This document shows positions 53,567-62,768 of a stretch of 64,000 nucleotides of DNA, one piece after another. Under the pieces are notes generated by a model. It was not told the origin of the DNA. It saw only the letters and a list, made by a program, of their open reading frames with translations, and searched no databases. Position numbers and translations under genes: made by a program. Location: contig CAZGQO010000004.1 in the NCBI GenBank assembly GCA_964527925.1, forward strand, positions 62,001 through 126,000, given 5' to 3'. Numbering within the stretch: position 1 is the first letter of the stretch; every line of letters begins with the position of its first letter. The stretch is from Ch128b sp964527925 (GTDB lineage: Bacteria; Bacteroidota; Ignavibacteria; Ch128b).

Positions 53567-54278
53567 ATTTTGAATAAATCCTCTTTATTTCAGCAGGTGG
53601 AATTTTTATGTATTTGCCTACAGGAATATTGTCGACTCTAAAACCAGCATAACTCGAGCGATGTAAAGCAACTACTGAATATCCATATCTTGAGAAAATT
53701 CTCTTTACAACTCTATTTCTGCCTTCTCTTAAAACAATTTTTAATTTTCTTCGATTTGAACCAATGAATTCAATTGAGTCAATATGAACAGGTCCATCCT
53801 CAAGCTGAACAACTTTTAATTTATGAATTTGTTCTTCAAATGGTTTGTCAAGCGTTGAAATATATTCTCGTGGAATTTTGTTTTTCGGATGCATTAAATA
53901 ATTGGCAAAATCACCATCGTTCGTTAGAATTAACACACCAGTTGTATCCCTATCCAATCTTCCAACAGGAAAAACTCTCTCTTTTATTTTAAGAATATCA
54001 AAAATGGTTTTTCTCCCTTTTTCATCTTTTAATGTTGTGATAAATCCAGCCGGTTTATGAAATAGATAATAAACAAATTTTTTAGGTTTGACAGGTTCAC
54101 CATCGAAAGTAACTTTATCTTTTTGAGGATCAATTTTAAATCCAAGCTCAGTTATAGTTTTTCCATTAACCTGAATACGTCCCTCCTTAATAAGAAGGTC
54201 AGCGCCTCTTCTTGAACTTACTCCCGCTTCTGCTAAAAATTTATTCAGTCTGATCTTTTCCATTGTTCCCCGTATCAT
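53553..54278 (-). CDS. rluB: Pseudouridine synthase, RsuA/RluB/E/F family
   Basis: 241 aa. N-terminal S4 RNA-binding domain (IRLNKFLAEAGVSSRRGADLLI), then the catalytic domain: VFPVGRLDRDTTGVLILTND with the catalytic Asp, KIPREYISTLDKP, and LREGRNRVVKRIFSRYGY. Closest in layout to RluB. ATG at 54278 or 54263 could start it; both fall inside scpB, and GGGGA lies before the second. The scpA-scpB-rluB order is widespread in bacteria. Confidence 0.92.
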   Translation of the reverse strand: MIRGTMEKIRLNKFLAEAGVSSRRGADLLIKEGRIQVNGKTITELGFKIDPQKDKVTFDGEPVKPKKFVYYLFHKPAGFITTLKDEKGRKTIFDILKIKERVFPVGRLDRDTTGVLILTNDGDFANYLMHPKNKIPREYISTLDKPFEEQIHKLKVVQLEDGPVHIDSIEFIGSNRRKLKIVLREGRNRVVKRIFSRYGYSVVALHRSSYAGFRVDNIPVGKYIKIPPAEIKRIYSKYDEN

Positions 54279-54927
54279 TTTCGTTTAAATCTTTCTCGTC
54301 GTCGAATTCTAATTCAGGTTGTTCATCTTCAATAAGATTCATCAGTAATCTTTTTTTCTGTTCAAGAAAAGTTTCATCGTTCATTATTTCTTCAATTTCT
54401 CTTGGTTTAGGAAGTTCAGAAATATCACCAATACCAAAATATTTTAAGAATTCATCGGTAGTTCCATAAAGCAGTGGTCGACCTACTGTATCAGCTCTTC
54501 CTTTAATGCAAATTAGATTTTTTTCCAACAGAGTTGAGAGGATATAATCTGCGTTAACCCCCCTAATTTTTTCGATTTCTGGTTTCGTGATTGGTTGCTT
54601 ATATGCGATAATTGCGAGTGTTTCAAGTGCTGCCTGGGAAAGTCTTTTCTTTCTTCTTTCTGTATTCATAAAACCAACATATCTCGAAAACTCCGGTCGA
54701 GTAGCAAATTGATACCCACGAGCAATTTTTATAATTCTAAATGCAATACCATTAGCAGCATAAAATTCATTTAATTCATCGATTGAGCTTTCAACAAGAG
54801 AATATAATTCTATTTCTGAGGTGTCTTTATCAACTGACTGAATAATATTAACAATAGAATTTATTTCTATTGGTTCATCCGAAGCAAAGATTAAAGCTTC
54901 GACTATATGTTTAATATCCATTTTCAT
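54241..54927 (-). CDS. scpB: Segregation and condensation protein B
   Basis: 228 aa kleisin-partner of SMC, two winged helices. Seen: IKHIVEALIFASDEPIEI at the start, FATRPEFSRYV, LSQAALETLAIIAYKQPITK (hallmark), EIEKIRGVNADYILSTLLEK, and GRPLLYGTTDEFLKYFGI. The last 40 residues are acidic and repetitive (DDEKDLNENDTGNNGKDQ), a low-complexity tail. Overlaps scpA by four bases and the rluB-like gene by 38. Works with ParB at the origin. Confidence 0.96.
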   Translation of the reverse strand: MKMDIKHIVEALIFASDEPIEINSIVNIIQSVDKDTSEIELYSLVESSIDELNEFYAANGIAFRIIKIARGYQFATRPEFSRYVGFMNTERRKKRLSQAALETLAIIAYKQPITKPEIEKIRGVNADYILSTLLEKNLICIKGRADTVGRPLLYGTTDEFLKYFGIGDISELPKPREIEEIMNDETFLEQKKRLLMNLIEDEQPELEFDDEKDLNENDTGNNGKDQTE

Positions 54928-55646
54928 AGTTTTTTGATTACAAAATTATTAAAATCTTCTCCACCAATAACAGTAACTACTCTATTTTTAATTAACTCAA
55001 GAAGTACAATGAATGTAACAATGATTCTTAATTTTTCTGTCATCCCGGCAACTAACTCTTTAAATTCAATCTCACCTTTCTCCTCGAGTTTATTTATTAC
55101 ATATTCTAATTGCTCTTCTGTACTGACTTGTGGTTTTACTATTGTATGTTCAGTAACTTTTGGAAGCGAATCAATTACTCGTTTGAATGCTTTAGCTAAA
55201 TCATAAAGAGTTATGTTTTTTAGGAGTATTTCAAAGTCGTGCGGAGGGGTTGCTTCATCATGTTTGAAATACTTTCTGAATGCAATTTTTCTTCTTTGAG
55301 TTTCAAGTTCTGAAAGTTGCGTTGTCATTTCTTTATAACGCATGTATTCAATAAGTCTATTAACAAGCTCTTCGCGTGGATCAATTTCTTCTCCTTTTTC
55401 ATTTACTTCACGAGGTAAGAGCATTCGGGCTTTGATATGCATGAGAGTACTTGCCATCATAATAAATTCACCGGCAACTTCCAGATCGAGCTCCTCAATA
55501 AAGTGTAAATATTCTAAAAATTCTTTCAAGATTTTTGAGATAGGAATATCGTATATATCCAGCTCATCTCTCTTAATAAAAAACAAAAGAAGGTCGAGTG
55601 GACCTTCGAAATCTTTTAATGAAACTTTATAAGTTGTATTGGCCAT
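54924..55646 (-). CDS. scpA: Segregation and condensation protein A
   Basis: 240-aa kleisin that bridges the SMC heads. Seen: YKVSLKDFEGPLDLLLFFIK at the start, ELDIYDIPISKILKEFLEYL, the GEFIMMASTLMHIKARMLLP hallmark, and the C-terminal winged helix (EFKELVAGMTEKLRIIVTFI, LLELIKNRVV). Overlaps trpS by one base. A trpS-scpA-scpB order is also common elsewhere. Confidence 0.96.
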   Translation of the reverse strand: MANTTYKVSLKDFEGPLDLLLFFIKRDELDIYDIPISKILKEFLEYLHFIEELDLEVAGEFIMMASTLMHIKARMLLPREVNEKGEEIDPREELVNRLIEYMRYKEMTTQLSELETQRRKIAFRKYFKHDEATPPHDFEILLKNITLYDLAKAFKRVIDSLPKVTEHTIVKPQVSTEEQLEYVINKLEEKGEIEFKELVAGMTEKLRIIVTFIVLLELIKNRVVTVIGGEDFNNFVIKKL

Positions 55647-56623
55647 TAACCAAACTTCATTTTTTCGTGAACTTCATTCATGGTTTTTTGAGCAACCTTT
55701 CGTACTCTTTGTTCACCCTCGATCAAAATTTGTCTAATTTCATCTGGTTTTGATTCAAGTTGCTTTCTTTTTTCTCGAACAGGTTCAAAGAATTTAGCAA
55801 TTCTCTCAGAGCATTTTAATTTACATTCAACGCAACCTAATGCGCCACTTATGCAGCCATTTTCAATTTCTGAAACTTCCTCAGGATTAAATTTTTTGTG
55901 ATATGTAAATACAAGACAAATTTCTGGTCTGCCTGGATCGTTTTTCCTGATCTTTTGTGGATCTGTTACGGCTTTTCTAAGTTTTGATTTTATTGTTTCC
56001 GGTTCATCAGAGATTAAGATCGCATTGTTTAATGATTTACTCATCTTAGCATTTCCATCTAATCCAGGCAAACGTGCAAATTGAGTCAAAAGTGGCTCAG
56101 GTTCAGGAAAAACTTCTCCCCAGGTTGAATTAAACTTTCTTGCAATTTCCCTTGTTATTTCAACATGAGGAACTTGATCTTCTCCAACAGGAACATAGTT
56201 TCCTTTATAAAGCAATATGTCTGCAGCTTGAAGCACAGGATAACCGAGATGAGCATAAGAGATATTCTCAATTTTTAAATCTCTGACCTGTTCTTTAATA
56301 GTTGGATTTCTTTCCAATCTCGCAGTTGTAATAAGCATCGAAAAAATTAGATGGAGCTCTGTATGTTCTTTAATTTTTGATTGTCTAAAGATTGGACTTT
56401 TGACAGGATCAATTCCTGAAGCAATCCAATCAATAGCCATTTCAATTGAATCGTTTTCAATATTCGATGTATCTAGTGAAGTCGTAAGAACATGATAATC
56501 TGCAATAAGATGATAATTTTGATAATCGTTTTGAAGTTTAATCCAGTTTTCAAGAGCACCCACATAATGACCAATGTGTAATTTACCTGTGGGTCTCATT
56601 CCACTTAGAACTATTTTCTTCAT
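55646..56623 (-). CDS. trpS: Tryptophanyl-tRNA synthetase
   Basis: 325 aa from ATG at 56623. A longer frame starts at 56659, but AGAGGTAAA just before 56623 marks the real start. Seen: SGMRPTGKLHIGHYVGAL with the HIGH motif, DYHVLTTSLDT, VGEDQVPHVEITREIARKFN, DGNAKMSKSLNNAI (KMSKS), and a C-terminal helix bundle. Cys residues in GCISGALGCVECKLKC could bind a metal or cluster, as known for some TrpRS. Follows the HNH gene at nine bases. Confidence 0.95.
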   Translation of the reverse strand: MKKIVLSGMRPTGKLHIGHYVGALENWIKLQNDYQNYHLIADYHVLTTSLDTSNIENDSIEMAIDWIASGIDPVKSPIFRQSKIKEHTELHLIFSMLITTARLERNPTIKEQVRDLKIENISYAHLGYPVLQAADILLYKGNYVPVGEDQVPHVEITREIARKFNSTWGEVFPEPEPLLTQFARLPGLDGNAKMSKSLNNAILISDEPETIKSKLRKAVTDPQKIRKNDPGRPEICLVFTYHKKFNPEEVSEIENGCISGALGCVECKLKCSERIAKFFEPVREKRKQLESKPDEIRQILIEGEQRVRKVAQKTMNEVHEKMKFG

Positions 56624-56631
56624 TTTACCTC

Positions 56632-57143
56632 TTAAACTAAATAAAGATATGGTTTCCACCGTTCATCAACTTGCCCAACAAAGTTTTTCAAGAACATAAT
56701 GTGGCTTGGTCTGAACGGTTTTCTAATTAATTGCATATTTGCTTCTTCAAATGTTCTATCGCCTTTTTTATTGTTACATTTTATACAGGCAGCAACTAAA
56801 TTTTCCCAGGTATCCTGACCACCTTTTGACTTTGGTATTACATGATCAATTGTCAAGGGTAGATCACTTCTTCCACAATATTGACATTTATGATTATCTC
56901 TTCTTAAAATGTTTTTCCTTGAAAGCATCACACGTTTATAATGAACTCGCACATAATTTTCCAATCTTATAATGCTCGGAAAAGGCAAAGTTACACTTGG
57001 AGATCTTAAGACAAGACCATCCTTCTTTGCAACAATTTCTGCTTTGTTGGTTAATAATAGTATAATGGCTTTTTTGGTTGTGCAGATAGTTAAAGCTTCA
57101 TAGTTCTGGTTCAGGACCAGAACTTTTGCGTTTAGCCTGCCAT
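56632..57143 (-). CDS. HNH endonuclease with conserved N-terminal domain and no usable start codon
   Basis: HNH protein with HKCQYCGRSDLPLTIDHVIP, SKGGQDTWENLVAACIKCNN and KGDRTFEEANMQL, so the nuclease core and four zinc Cys are complete. Translation upstream of 56988 stays open to a stop at 57219. It contains KVLVLNQNYEALTICTTKKA (from about 57126) and AIILLLTNKAEIVAKKDG, the N-terminal domain known from this family. That stretch has no ATG, GTG or TTG in frame. The ATG at 57143-57141 is in another frame and meets TAA after two codons; one extra base there would join it to the conserved frame. I extend the feature to this ATG for reference; the true start is unresolved. Confidence 0.7.
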
Positions 57144-57178
57144 TGGTATGTTTTGTTTTCTCCGCGAACTTTAAAACC

Positions 57179-57364
57179 TCACTTCTTTTTATTAAATAAA
57201 TTAAAAAATCTAAATCCTAATCGCAAAATTAATATAATTGCTGCAAAAAAGATTATAACATAAGAGTAAGTGACTGGAAAATTCTCAGACCAACTCAAAA
57301 TTATTGACAATGCCATTATAAACATAAAAATATATGTTATACGATCAAGTAATTTTTGATTCAC
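57179..57364 (-). CDS. Small two-helix membrane protein, unknown
   Basis: Not recognised. 61 aa starting with GTG at 57364 inside the end of mnmA (20-base overlap), with AAGGA seven bases upstream. Two membrane helices (about residues 9-27 and 34-52) and a basic end (NKKK). The overlap and RBS support a real gene; no function can be proposed. Confidence 0.5.
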   Translation of the reverse strand: MNQKLLDRITYIFMFIMALSIILSWSENFPVTYSYVIIFFAAIILILRLGFRFFNLFNKKK

Positions 57365-58496
57365 CTGTCAAATCCTTGTAGATAATTCCACCTAAAAGTA
57401 AGTATCCATCATTATCATATAAAACAGCACTCTGGCCAGGAGTTACAGCTCTCTTTTTTTCAATTAAGTCTATAATTATTGTATCATTCTCTACCTTTGA
57501 AATTTTTGCTTTTGTAGGTTTGTCTGAATAACGAACTTTAACAAGTACTTCCTCACCTACACTTATTTCATGGATTGAAACATAATTAATTTGTTTTACA
57601 GAGAATCTGTCACAGATTAATTCATCGGCATCACCTAACTCTATTACATTTTCGCCAATAGAAATCGATTTTACATAAACAGGTTTTCCAAGAGCTAAAT
57701 TGATCCCTCTTCTTTGACCAATTGTATAAAATGGAATTCCTTTATGCTCGCCAACTTTCTTACCATGATAAATTAAATCACCTTTCTGGATTGTAATTTT
57801 TCTTTCTTCAAATTTTTCTTGCAGAAATCTGCCGTAGTCATTATCAGCAACAAAGCAGATTTCTTGACTTTCAGGTTTATTAGCTGGTCTAATCTTGAAC
57901 TTTTGTGCAAGATTTCTTACTTGTTCCTTGGTTAATTCTTCGAGGGGGAAAATAGTGCGAGAAAGAAATGCTTGTGTTAATCCCCACAGTGCGTAAGTTT
58001 GATCTTTTCGGTTTAAGAAATCTGATTTGAGCTTAAATCGTTTTGTAGATTCATCATACTCAATTTTTGCATAATGGCCTGTTGCAATATAATAGGCACC
58101 TAATTTTTCAGTTTCTAGTATCAAATCACCCCACTTTACTTCTCTGTTACAAACAACACACGGATTTGGGGTTCTACCGTTCAAATATTCACTTATGAAA
58201 TTCTCAATAACACAATGCTTAAAATTTTCAGTGAAGTCAACAGTGAAATGGGGAAAGCCAAATTGAACCGCAACGCTTTTTGCGTCATAGATTGCATCGA
58301 GGGAACAACAACCACTTTCATGTTTAGGAGCTCCACCGACTTCCATAAATCCCCATGTTTTCATCGTTATTCCGATTACATCGAAACCAGCCTGTTTTAA
58401 TAAAACAGCTGCGACCGATGAATCCACTCCACCTGACATTGCCACAACTACTGGCTTTGTTTTATCATATCTATCTAAGTCTTTCAAGTATTTCAT
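57345..58496 (-). CDS. mnmA: tRNA-specific 2-thiouridylase MnmA
   Basis: Thiolates U34 of tRNA-Lys, -Glu and -Gln. 383 aa. Seen: VVVAMSGGVDSSVAAVLLKQAG (PP-loop), TPNPCVVCNREVKWG with the first catalytic Cys, YIATGHYAKIEYD, KDQTYALWGLTQAFLSR, and PESQEICFVADNDYG with the second catalytic Cys. The C-terminal barrel includes TIGQRRGINLALGKPVYV. GCCSLDAIYDA adds further Cys near residue 63. First gene of the long minus-strand block. Confidence 0.96.
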   Translation of the reverse strand: MKYLKDLDRYDKTKPVVVAMSGGVDSSVAAVLLKQAGFDVIGITMKTWGFMEVGGAPKHESGCCSLDAIYDAKSVAVQFGFPHFTVDFTENFKHCVIENFISEYLNGRTPNPCVVCNREVKWGDLILETEKLGAYYIATGHYAKIEYDESTKRFKLKSDFLNRKDQTYALWGLTQAFLSRTIFPLEELTKEQVRNLAQKFKIRPANKPESQEICFVADNDYGRFLQEKFEERKITIQKGDLIYHGKKVGEHKGIPFYTIGQRRGINLALGKPVYVKSISIGENVIELGDADELICDRFSVKQINYVSIHEISVGEEVLVKVRYSDKPTKAKISKVENDTIIIDLIEKKRAVTPGQSAVLYDNDGYLLLGGIIYKDLTGESKIT

Positions 58497-58524
58497 ATTT
58501 GAAATTACTAATTATGTTTTTGAT

Positions 58525-58544
58525 AAACTAAATTCATTTAGTTT
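58525..58544. repeat. Inverted repeat AAACTAAA-TTCA-TTTAGTTT upstream of mnmA
   Basis: Perfect eight-base arms around TTCA, in the 239-base divergent gap between mnmA and glgC, 29 bases from the mnmA start. No GC-rich stem or T run, so a terminator is unlikely; it could be an operator. Only chance AT content argues against significance. Confidence 0.3.
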
Positions 58545-58613
58545 TAGAAACAATATTTTTTTATAAAAGTTTCAAAAAGTAAATACAAATTGAGTAAATA
58601 ATTTAAGTGCCCA

Positions 58614-58628
58614 TGATTTCTGAAATCA
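58614..58628. promoter_or_regulatory. Palindrome TGATTTC-T-GAAATCA upstream of glgC
   Basis: Perfect seven-base arms with one central base, 108 bases before the glgC ATG. Symmetry suits a dimeric regulator. No regulator gene is adjacent and the promoter itself was not identified with confidence; GGGAGGGAAA (58724-58733) is the glgC ribosome-binding site. The rest of the 58497-58735 gap shows nothing else I can name. Confidence 0.3.
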
Positions 58629-58735
58629 AAAAGTTTTTTTATTTTAGAGTTGAAAAGTTTGTTAGGCAAAGTTTTTATGGGTTGGGTTTTGAATTTATGT
58701 GAATCAAATAAACAAATAAAATTGGGAGGGAAAAA

Positions 58736-59974
58736 ATGGAGTATTCACCTTCTGTAATCTTAAGAAACACTATTACGATGATACTTGCTGGGGGTCAGGG
58801 AGAAAGATTATATCCATTAACAGCTGTAAGAAGCAAACCGGCTGTTCCTTTTGGAGGAAAATATAGAATCATCGATTTTACTCTTTCAAACTGTTTGAAC
58901 TCTGGATTAAGAAAAATTTATGTTCTTACTCAGTATAAATCTGATTCTCTAAACCAGCATCTCTATGAAGGTTGGAATATTTTCCAAGCTGAGCTGGGAG
59001 AATTTATTTATTCCATTCCACCTCAACTAAAAATTTCTGGTGATTGGTATCTGGGAACTGCAAATGCAATTTATCAGAATAAAAATCTAATTTCTCCTGA
59101 TAAAGTAAAGTGGGTTTTAATTTTAAGCGGCGACCATATTTACAAAATGGATTATTACAAAATGATCCAATATCATATTGAAAAAGATGCTGAACTTACA
59201 ATTGCATCTTTTAAACAAGATGTGGATCAATCTCGTCGATTCGGTGTTCTGGCGACGGATGAAGATAACCGGATTATTGACTTTCAGGAAAAACCAAGAG
59301 TACCAATAGAGATTCCAAATGAACCTGGTTTCTGTTATGTGAACATGGGAGTTTATGTCTTTAGTTCGGAAGCATTAATTGAAATTCTCGAGCAGGATAA
59401 TCAAAATCCTAACTCAAGTCATGATTTTGGAAAAGATGTAATCCCAGCAATGATTAATCAAAAAAGAAAAGTATATGCTTGGAATTTTATTGATGAGAAT
59501 AAAGCTCCAAAACCCTATTGGAGAGATATTGGAACAATTGATAGTTATTACGCTGCAAGTATGGATTTAATAAGTGTGACTCCCGAGTTTAATATCTATG
59601 ATAAAGATTGGCCCATCAGGACTTTTCAGGCGCAATTTCCGCCAATGAAGACAATTTCTCATGAAGGTGAACGCGTAGGTAGAGCTCTTAATTCACTTGT
59701 GTGTGATGGAACAATTATCAGCGGTGGGTTTGTGGAAAGATCTATCATCGGGCATGGTGTAAGAATCAATTCATATTCTTCTGTAACAGATTCTATATTA
59801 ATGGATAATGTAGTTGTTGGAAGACATGCTAGAATTCGAAGAGCAATAATCGATAAGAATGTAAAAATTCCAGAGCATTACAAGATAGGATTCGATCCAG
59901 AAAAAGATAAACAAAAATTTGTAGTTTCAGAAACAGGTATTGTTGTTGTTCCAAAGAATATGGTATTGGAATAG
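58736..59974 (+). CDS. glgC: Glucose-1-phosphate adenylyltransferase
   Basis: Makes ADP-glucose for glycogen. 412 aa. Seen: TMILAGGQGERLYPLTAVRS (nucleotide site), KPAVPFGGKYRIIDFTLSN, LSGDHIYKMDYYKM, the glucose-1-P site around IIDFQEKP, and the C-terminal left-handed beta-helix (SSVTDSILMDNVVVG, GRHARIRRAIIDKN). The catalytic and allosteric layout is normal. No glgA, glgB or glgP follows, so the glycogen genes are split in this genome. uvrC begins 15 bases after its stop. Confidence 0.95.
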   Translation: MEYSPSVILRNTITMILAGGQGERLYPLTAVRSKPAVPFGGKYRIIDFTLSNCLNSGLRKIYVLTQYKSDSLNQHLYEGWNIFQAELGEFIYSIPPQLKISGDWYLGTANAIYQNKNLISPDKVKWVLILSGDHIYKMDYYKMIQYHIEKDAELTIASFKQDVDQSRRFGVLATDEDNRIIDFQEKPRVPIEIPNEPGFCYVNMGVYVFSSEALIEILEQDNQNPNSSHDFGKDVIPAMINQKRKVYAWNFIDENKAPKPYWRDIGTIDSYYAASMDLISVTPEFNIYDKDWPIRTFQAQFPPMKTISHEGERVGRALNSLVCDGTIISGGFVERSIIGHGVRINSYSSVTDSILMDNVVVGRHARIRRAIIDKNVKIPEHYKIGFDPEKDKQKFVVSETGIVVVPKNMVLE

Positions 59975-59989
59975 GTTTAATTGTTTATC

Positions 59990-61810
59990 ATGAATGAAGT
60001 TAATCTTAAAAAAAAGATTGAAAATTTACCTAAACTTCCAGGTGTTTATTTATTCAAAAATAAGTCAGATAAAATTATTTATATAGGTAAGGCTAAATCC
60101 TTACAAAATAGAATAAAAAGTTATTTTACATCTCCAACTATCTCCAGTAAAACACAAGCTTTGATTTCAAAAATTGCTGATTTAGATATTATCGTTACGG
60201 ATAACGAAGTAGAAGCACTTATACTTGAAGCAAATCTTATAAAACAACACAAACCAAGATATAATGTTAATCTAAAAGACGATAAGTCTTATCCCTATAT
60301 TGTCATAACAAACGAAGATTTTCCGCAGGTTTATCCAACTCGTAAAGTCATTCAAAATGGTTCAAAATATTTTGGTCCATACACTGAAGTTAAAACAATG
60401 AAACAAGCTTTGAGAGTGCTCCGTGATGTATTCAAAATTAGGAGTTGTAAATACAATCTAACTGAGGAAACAATCAAAAAAGGCAAGTACAAAGTTTGTC
60501 TTGATTACCATATCAAGAAGTGTGATGGACCTTGCGAAGGTTTAATTTCAAAAGATGAGTACAAAAAAATGATTGATCAGGTTGAACAAGTTTTAAGAGG
60601 AAATCTTGATGGATTAATTGTTAGTCTTACTATAGAAATGCTTAAATACAGCGATCAGTTAAAATTTGAAAAAGCTGCTGAAATAAAAAGAAAGATTGAT
60701 TTACTTCAAGTTTATAATAATTCTCAAAAAGTTGTCAGTCAATCAATTGAAAATCTGGATGTAATTACTTTTGCAACAGATATACCTGATGGAGTTGCTG
60801 CAATTTTTAATATAAGAAATGGCAAGCTTGTTGGAAGAAAGAAATTTACATTTAATTATAATCTCGATCTCGCTGAATCTCAAATAATATCTGATCTTTT
60901 AAGAAGCATATATACAAACCCTGTAGAAATTCCAGAAAAAATTCTTGTACCTGAAATTCCTGATGAAAAGGAAACTATTGAAAAATGGTTAAGTCAAAAA
61001 GCTGAAAAACAAGTATTGATTAAAACTTCTGAAGATGATGAACAGAATTCGTTGATCAATCTTTGTAAGCAAAATGCGATTTACGATCTAAATGAGATAA
61101 AACTCCAAAAGATGAAAAAAGAAGGAAAGATTGCTTATGTTTTAAAAGCACTCCAAAGGGATTTATATCTTAATAAACCACCAATTCGGATTGAATGTTT
61201 TGATATTTCAACTTTACAGGGATCAGATACAGTAGCTTCACTTGTGGTTTTTGAAAATGGAAAACCAAAGAAAAGTGATTACAGAAAATTTATTATTAAA
61301 TCGGTGGTGGGTGTTAATGATTTTGCCAGTATGAGTGAAGTTATAGAAAGACATTATTCAAGAATAACTAGTGAAGGAAAAGAGTTGCCAGATTTAATAA
61401 TGGTTGATGGCGGTAAAGGTCAGTTAAACTCTGCAATAAAATCTTTCAAAAAAGTTGGATTAAATGATGTAAATGTAATTGGTTTAGCAAAAAGACTTGA
61501 AGAAATTTTTCTACCTGGGAAGAAAGATTCAATTATGATTCCTAAAACCTCATCAAGCCTTAAATTACTTCAGCAAATAAGAGACGAAGCTCATAGATTT
61601 GCTGTTACTTTTCACCGAGAGAAGAGATCTAAAAGAATTTTTCAAACCGAGTTGAATCAAATACCCGGTATTGGAGAAAAAACAGCTGAAAAGTTATTAA
61701 AAGAACTGGGGAGCATAGAGAATATCAAAAATGCTGACTTAAGTTTACTTGAAAAATATCTGGGCAAAGCAAAAGCAGAAAAAGTTTACACTTATTTTCA
61801 CAAAAATTAA
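59990..61810 (+). CDS. uvrC: Excinuclease ABC subunit C
   Basis: Nicks DNA on both sides of UvrB-bound damage. 606 aa from ATG at 59990; TTG at 59981 is an alternative. Order: GIY-YIG nuclease (PGVYLFKNKSDKIIYIGKAK), a Cys segment resembling the Fe-S ligands (KIRSCKYNLTE, YKVCLDYHIKKCDGPCEG), UVR domain (LKFEKAAEIKRKIDLL), RNaseH-like nuclease (IECFDISTLQGSDTVASLVV; IMVDGGKGQL), and tandem HhH (QIPGIGEKTAEKLL). All domains complete. Confidence 0.96.
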   Translation: MNEVNLKKKIENLPKLPGVYLFKNKSDKIIYIGKAKSLQNRIKSYFTSPTISSKTQALISKIADLDIIVTDNEVEALILEANLIKQHKPRYNVNLKDDKSYPYIVITNEDFPQVYPTRKVIQNGSKYFGPYTEVKTMKQALRVLRDVFKIRSCKYNLTEETIKKGKYKVCLDYHIKKCDGPCEGLISKDEYKKMIDQVEQVLRGNLDGLIVSLTIEMLKYSDQLKFEKAAEIKRKIDLLQVYNNSQKVVSQSIENLDVITFATDIPDGVAAIFNIRNGKLVGRKKFTFNYNLDLAESQIISDLLRSIYTNPVEIPEKILVPEIPDEKETIEKWLSQKAEKQVLIKTSEDDEQNSLINLCKQNAIYDLNEIKLQKMKKEGKIAYVLKALQRDLYLNKPPIRIECFDISTLQGSDTVASLVVFENGKPKKSDYRKFIIKSVVGVNDFASMSEVIERHYSRITSEGKELPDLIMVDGGKGQLNSAIKSFKKVGLNDVNVIGLAKRLEEIFLPGKKDSIMIPKTSSSLKLLQQIRDEAHRFAVTFHREKRSKRIFQTELNQIPGIGEKTAEKLLKELGSIENIKNADLSLLEKYLGKAKAEKVYTYFHKN

Positions 61811-61839
61811 ATCATTAAAAAGAATACGATTAAAAAATC

Positions 61840-62670
61840 ATGATAAGCTACTTTAATAAAATTAATGAGAACTTAACAATCATATTTATCTTACTACTAA
61901 GTATATTTTTAATAGAAGAAGTATTTGCTGAATCAATTATCGCAAAAAAAGATTCAATTTCATTTTTGAGATATACTAAAGTGAAAGATACTTTGTACAC
62001 AGATGCCGATCATATTCTTGAAGTTAACTTAAGTGAACAAAAAATTTATTTACATTTTCGAGGTGGACGAATTAAGTCATTTCTTTGCTCTACGGGAGAT
62101 TCAAGATTGGATAAAGGAGTCAAAACGCCAGAGGGAATTTTTATTATTCAAAATAAATCTCGGGAAGTTTATTCAACTCAATTAGACAGCACTTTGATGT
62201 TAAACTGGATGGGATTTAATTTCAATATCGGATTCCATGCGTTGCTTGGTAATTCTTATTATAAATACCTTGGAAAAAGAGTTTCAAGTCATGGTTGCAT
62301 AAGAATTAAAAGAGAAGATAGTGAATATCTTTATAGAATAATTAAAATAGGAACGCCCGTTTTTATTCATTCAGGCTCGAGTGCAAGAGTTGTTGCGTTT
62401 ACAAATTCTAATGAGATTTATCATTCACCTAACCATCGCAATTTGATAAAACTTGCACGGCTCAATCTAGTTTATTTAGAAAGTGGAATTTATTTACATA
62501 AAAGAGTCAAACTTTTAATAAATCGTAAAAATTTAACTCATACTGGTATATCAATAGGCGATGAAAAATTAGTTCCAGTTCAAATCCCGCCTTATCAAAT
62601 CCACAGATCAGTTTATGTCGATCGCCGACTTTTTGAGGTAAAGTATTCAATTCTTAATTGCATAAAATAA
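61840..62670 (+). CDS. L,D-transpeptidase (YkuD domain)
   Basis: 276-aa exported enzyme making 3-3 peptidoglycan cross-links or lipoprotein links. Signal/anchor helix at 14-31. The YkuD domain has LEVNLSEQKIYLHFRGG, CSTGDSRLDKGVKTPEG, FNIGFHALLG with the first His, and the catalytic VSSHGCIRIKREDSEYLYRI (Cys in SHGC). The 80-residue C-terminal part is not recognised. Its stop overlaps the T-run terminator of the convergent SRP RNA gene. Confidence 0.9.
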   Translation: MISYFNKINENLTIIFILLLSIFLIEEVFAESIIAKKDSISFLRYTKVKDTLYTDADHILEVNLSEQKIYLHFRGGRIKSFLCSTGDSRLDKGVKTPEGIFIIQNKSREVYSTQLDSTLMLNWMGFNFNIGFHALLGNSYYKYLGKRVSSHGCIRIKREDSEYLYRIIKIGTPVFIHSGSSARVVAFTNSNEIYHSPNHRNLIKLARLNLVYLESGIYLHKRVKLLINRKNLTHTGISIGDEKLVPVQIPPYQIHRSVYVDRRLFEVKYSILNCIK

Positions 62671-62674
62671 AAAA

Positions 62675-62764
62675 GTCAGGAGACACTCACCCAGGAAATT
62701 TGCTTACCGCTGCTTCCTCTCGGACCTGACGGGGTTGGGCAAACTCCTGCCGAGTGTTCCTGAC
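62675..62764 (-). ncRNA. ffs: Signal recognition particle RNA, small bacterial type (4.5S-like)
   Basis: Read on the minus strand, GTCAGGAACACTC pairs with GAGTGTCTCCTGAC to close a long hairpin, apart from one extra base. The apical region holds CAGGTCCGAGAGGAAGCAGC, the conserved Ffh-binding domain with its tetraloop region. Length about 90. A T6 run follows the stem (62669-62674), so the closing helix doubles as an intrinsic terminator. Partner FtsY is at 30140-31090. Confidence 0.92.
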
Positions 62765-62768
62765 AAAG

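Noticed and set aside
56632..56988. 118-aa HNH protein starting at TTG 56988
   Set aside because: Conserved family sequence continues upstream in the same frame; the TTG is internal.
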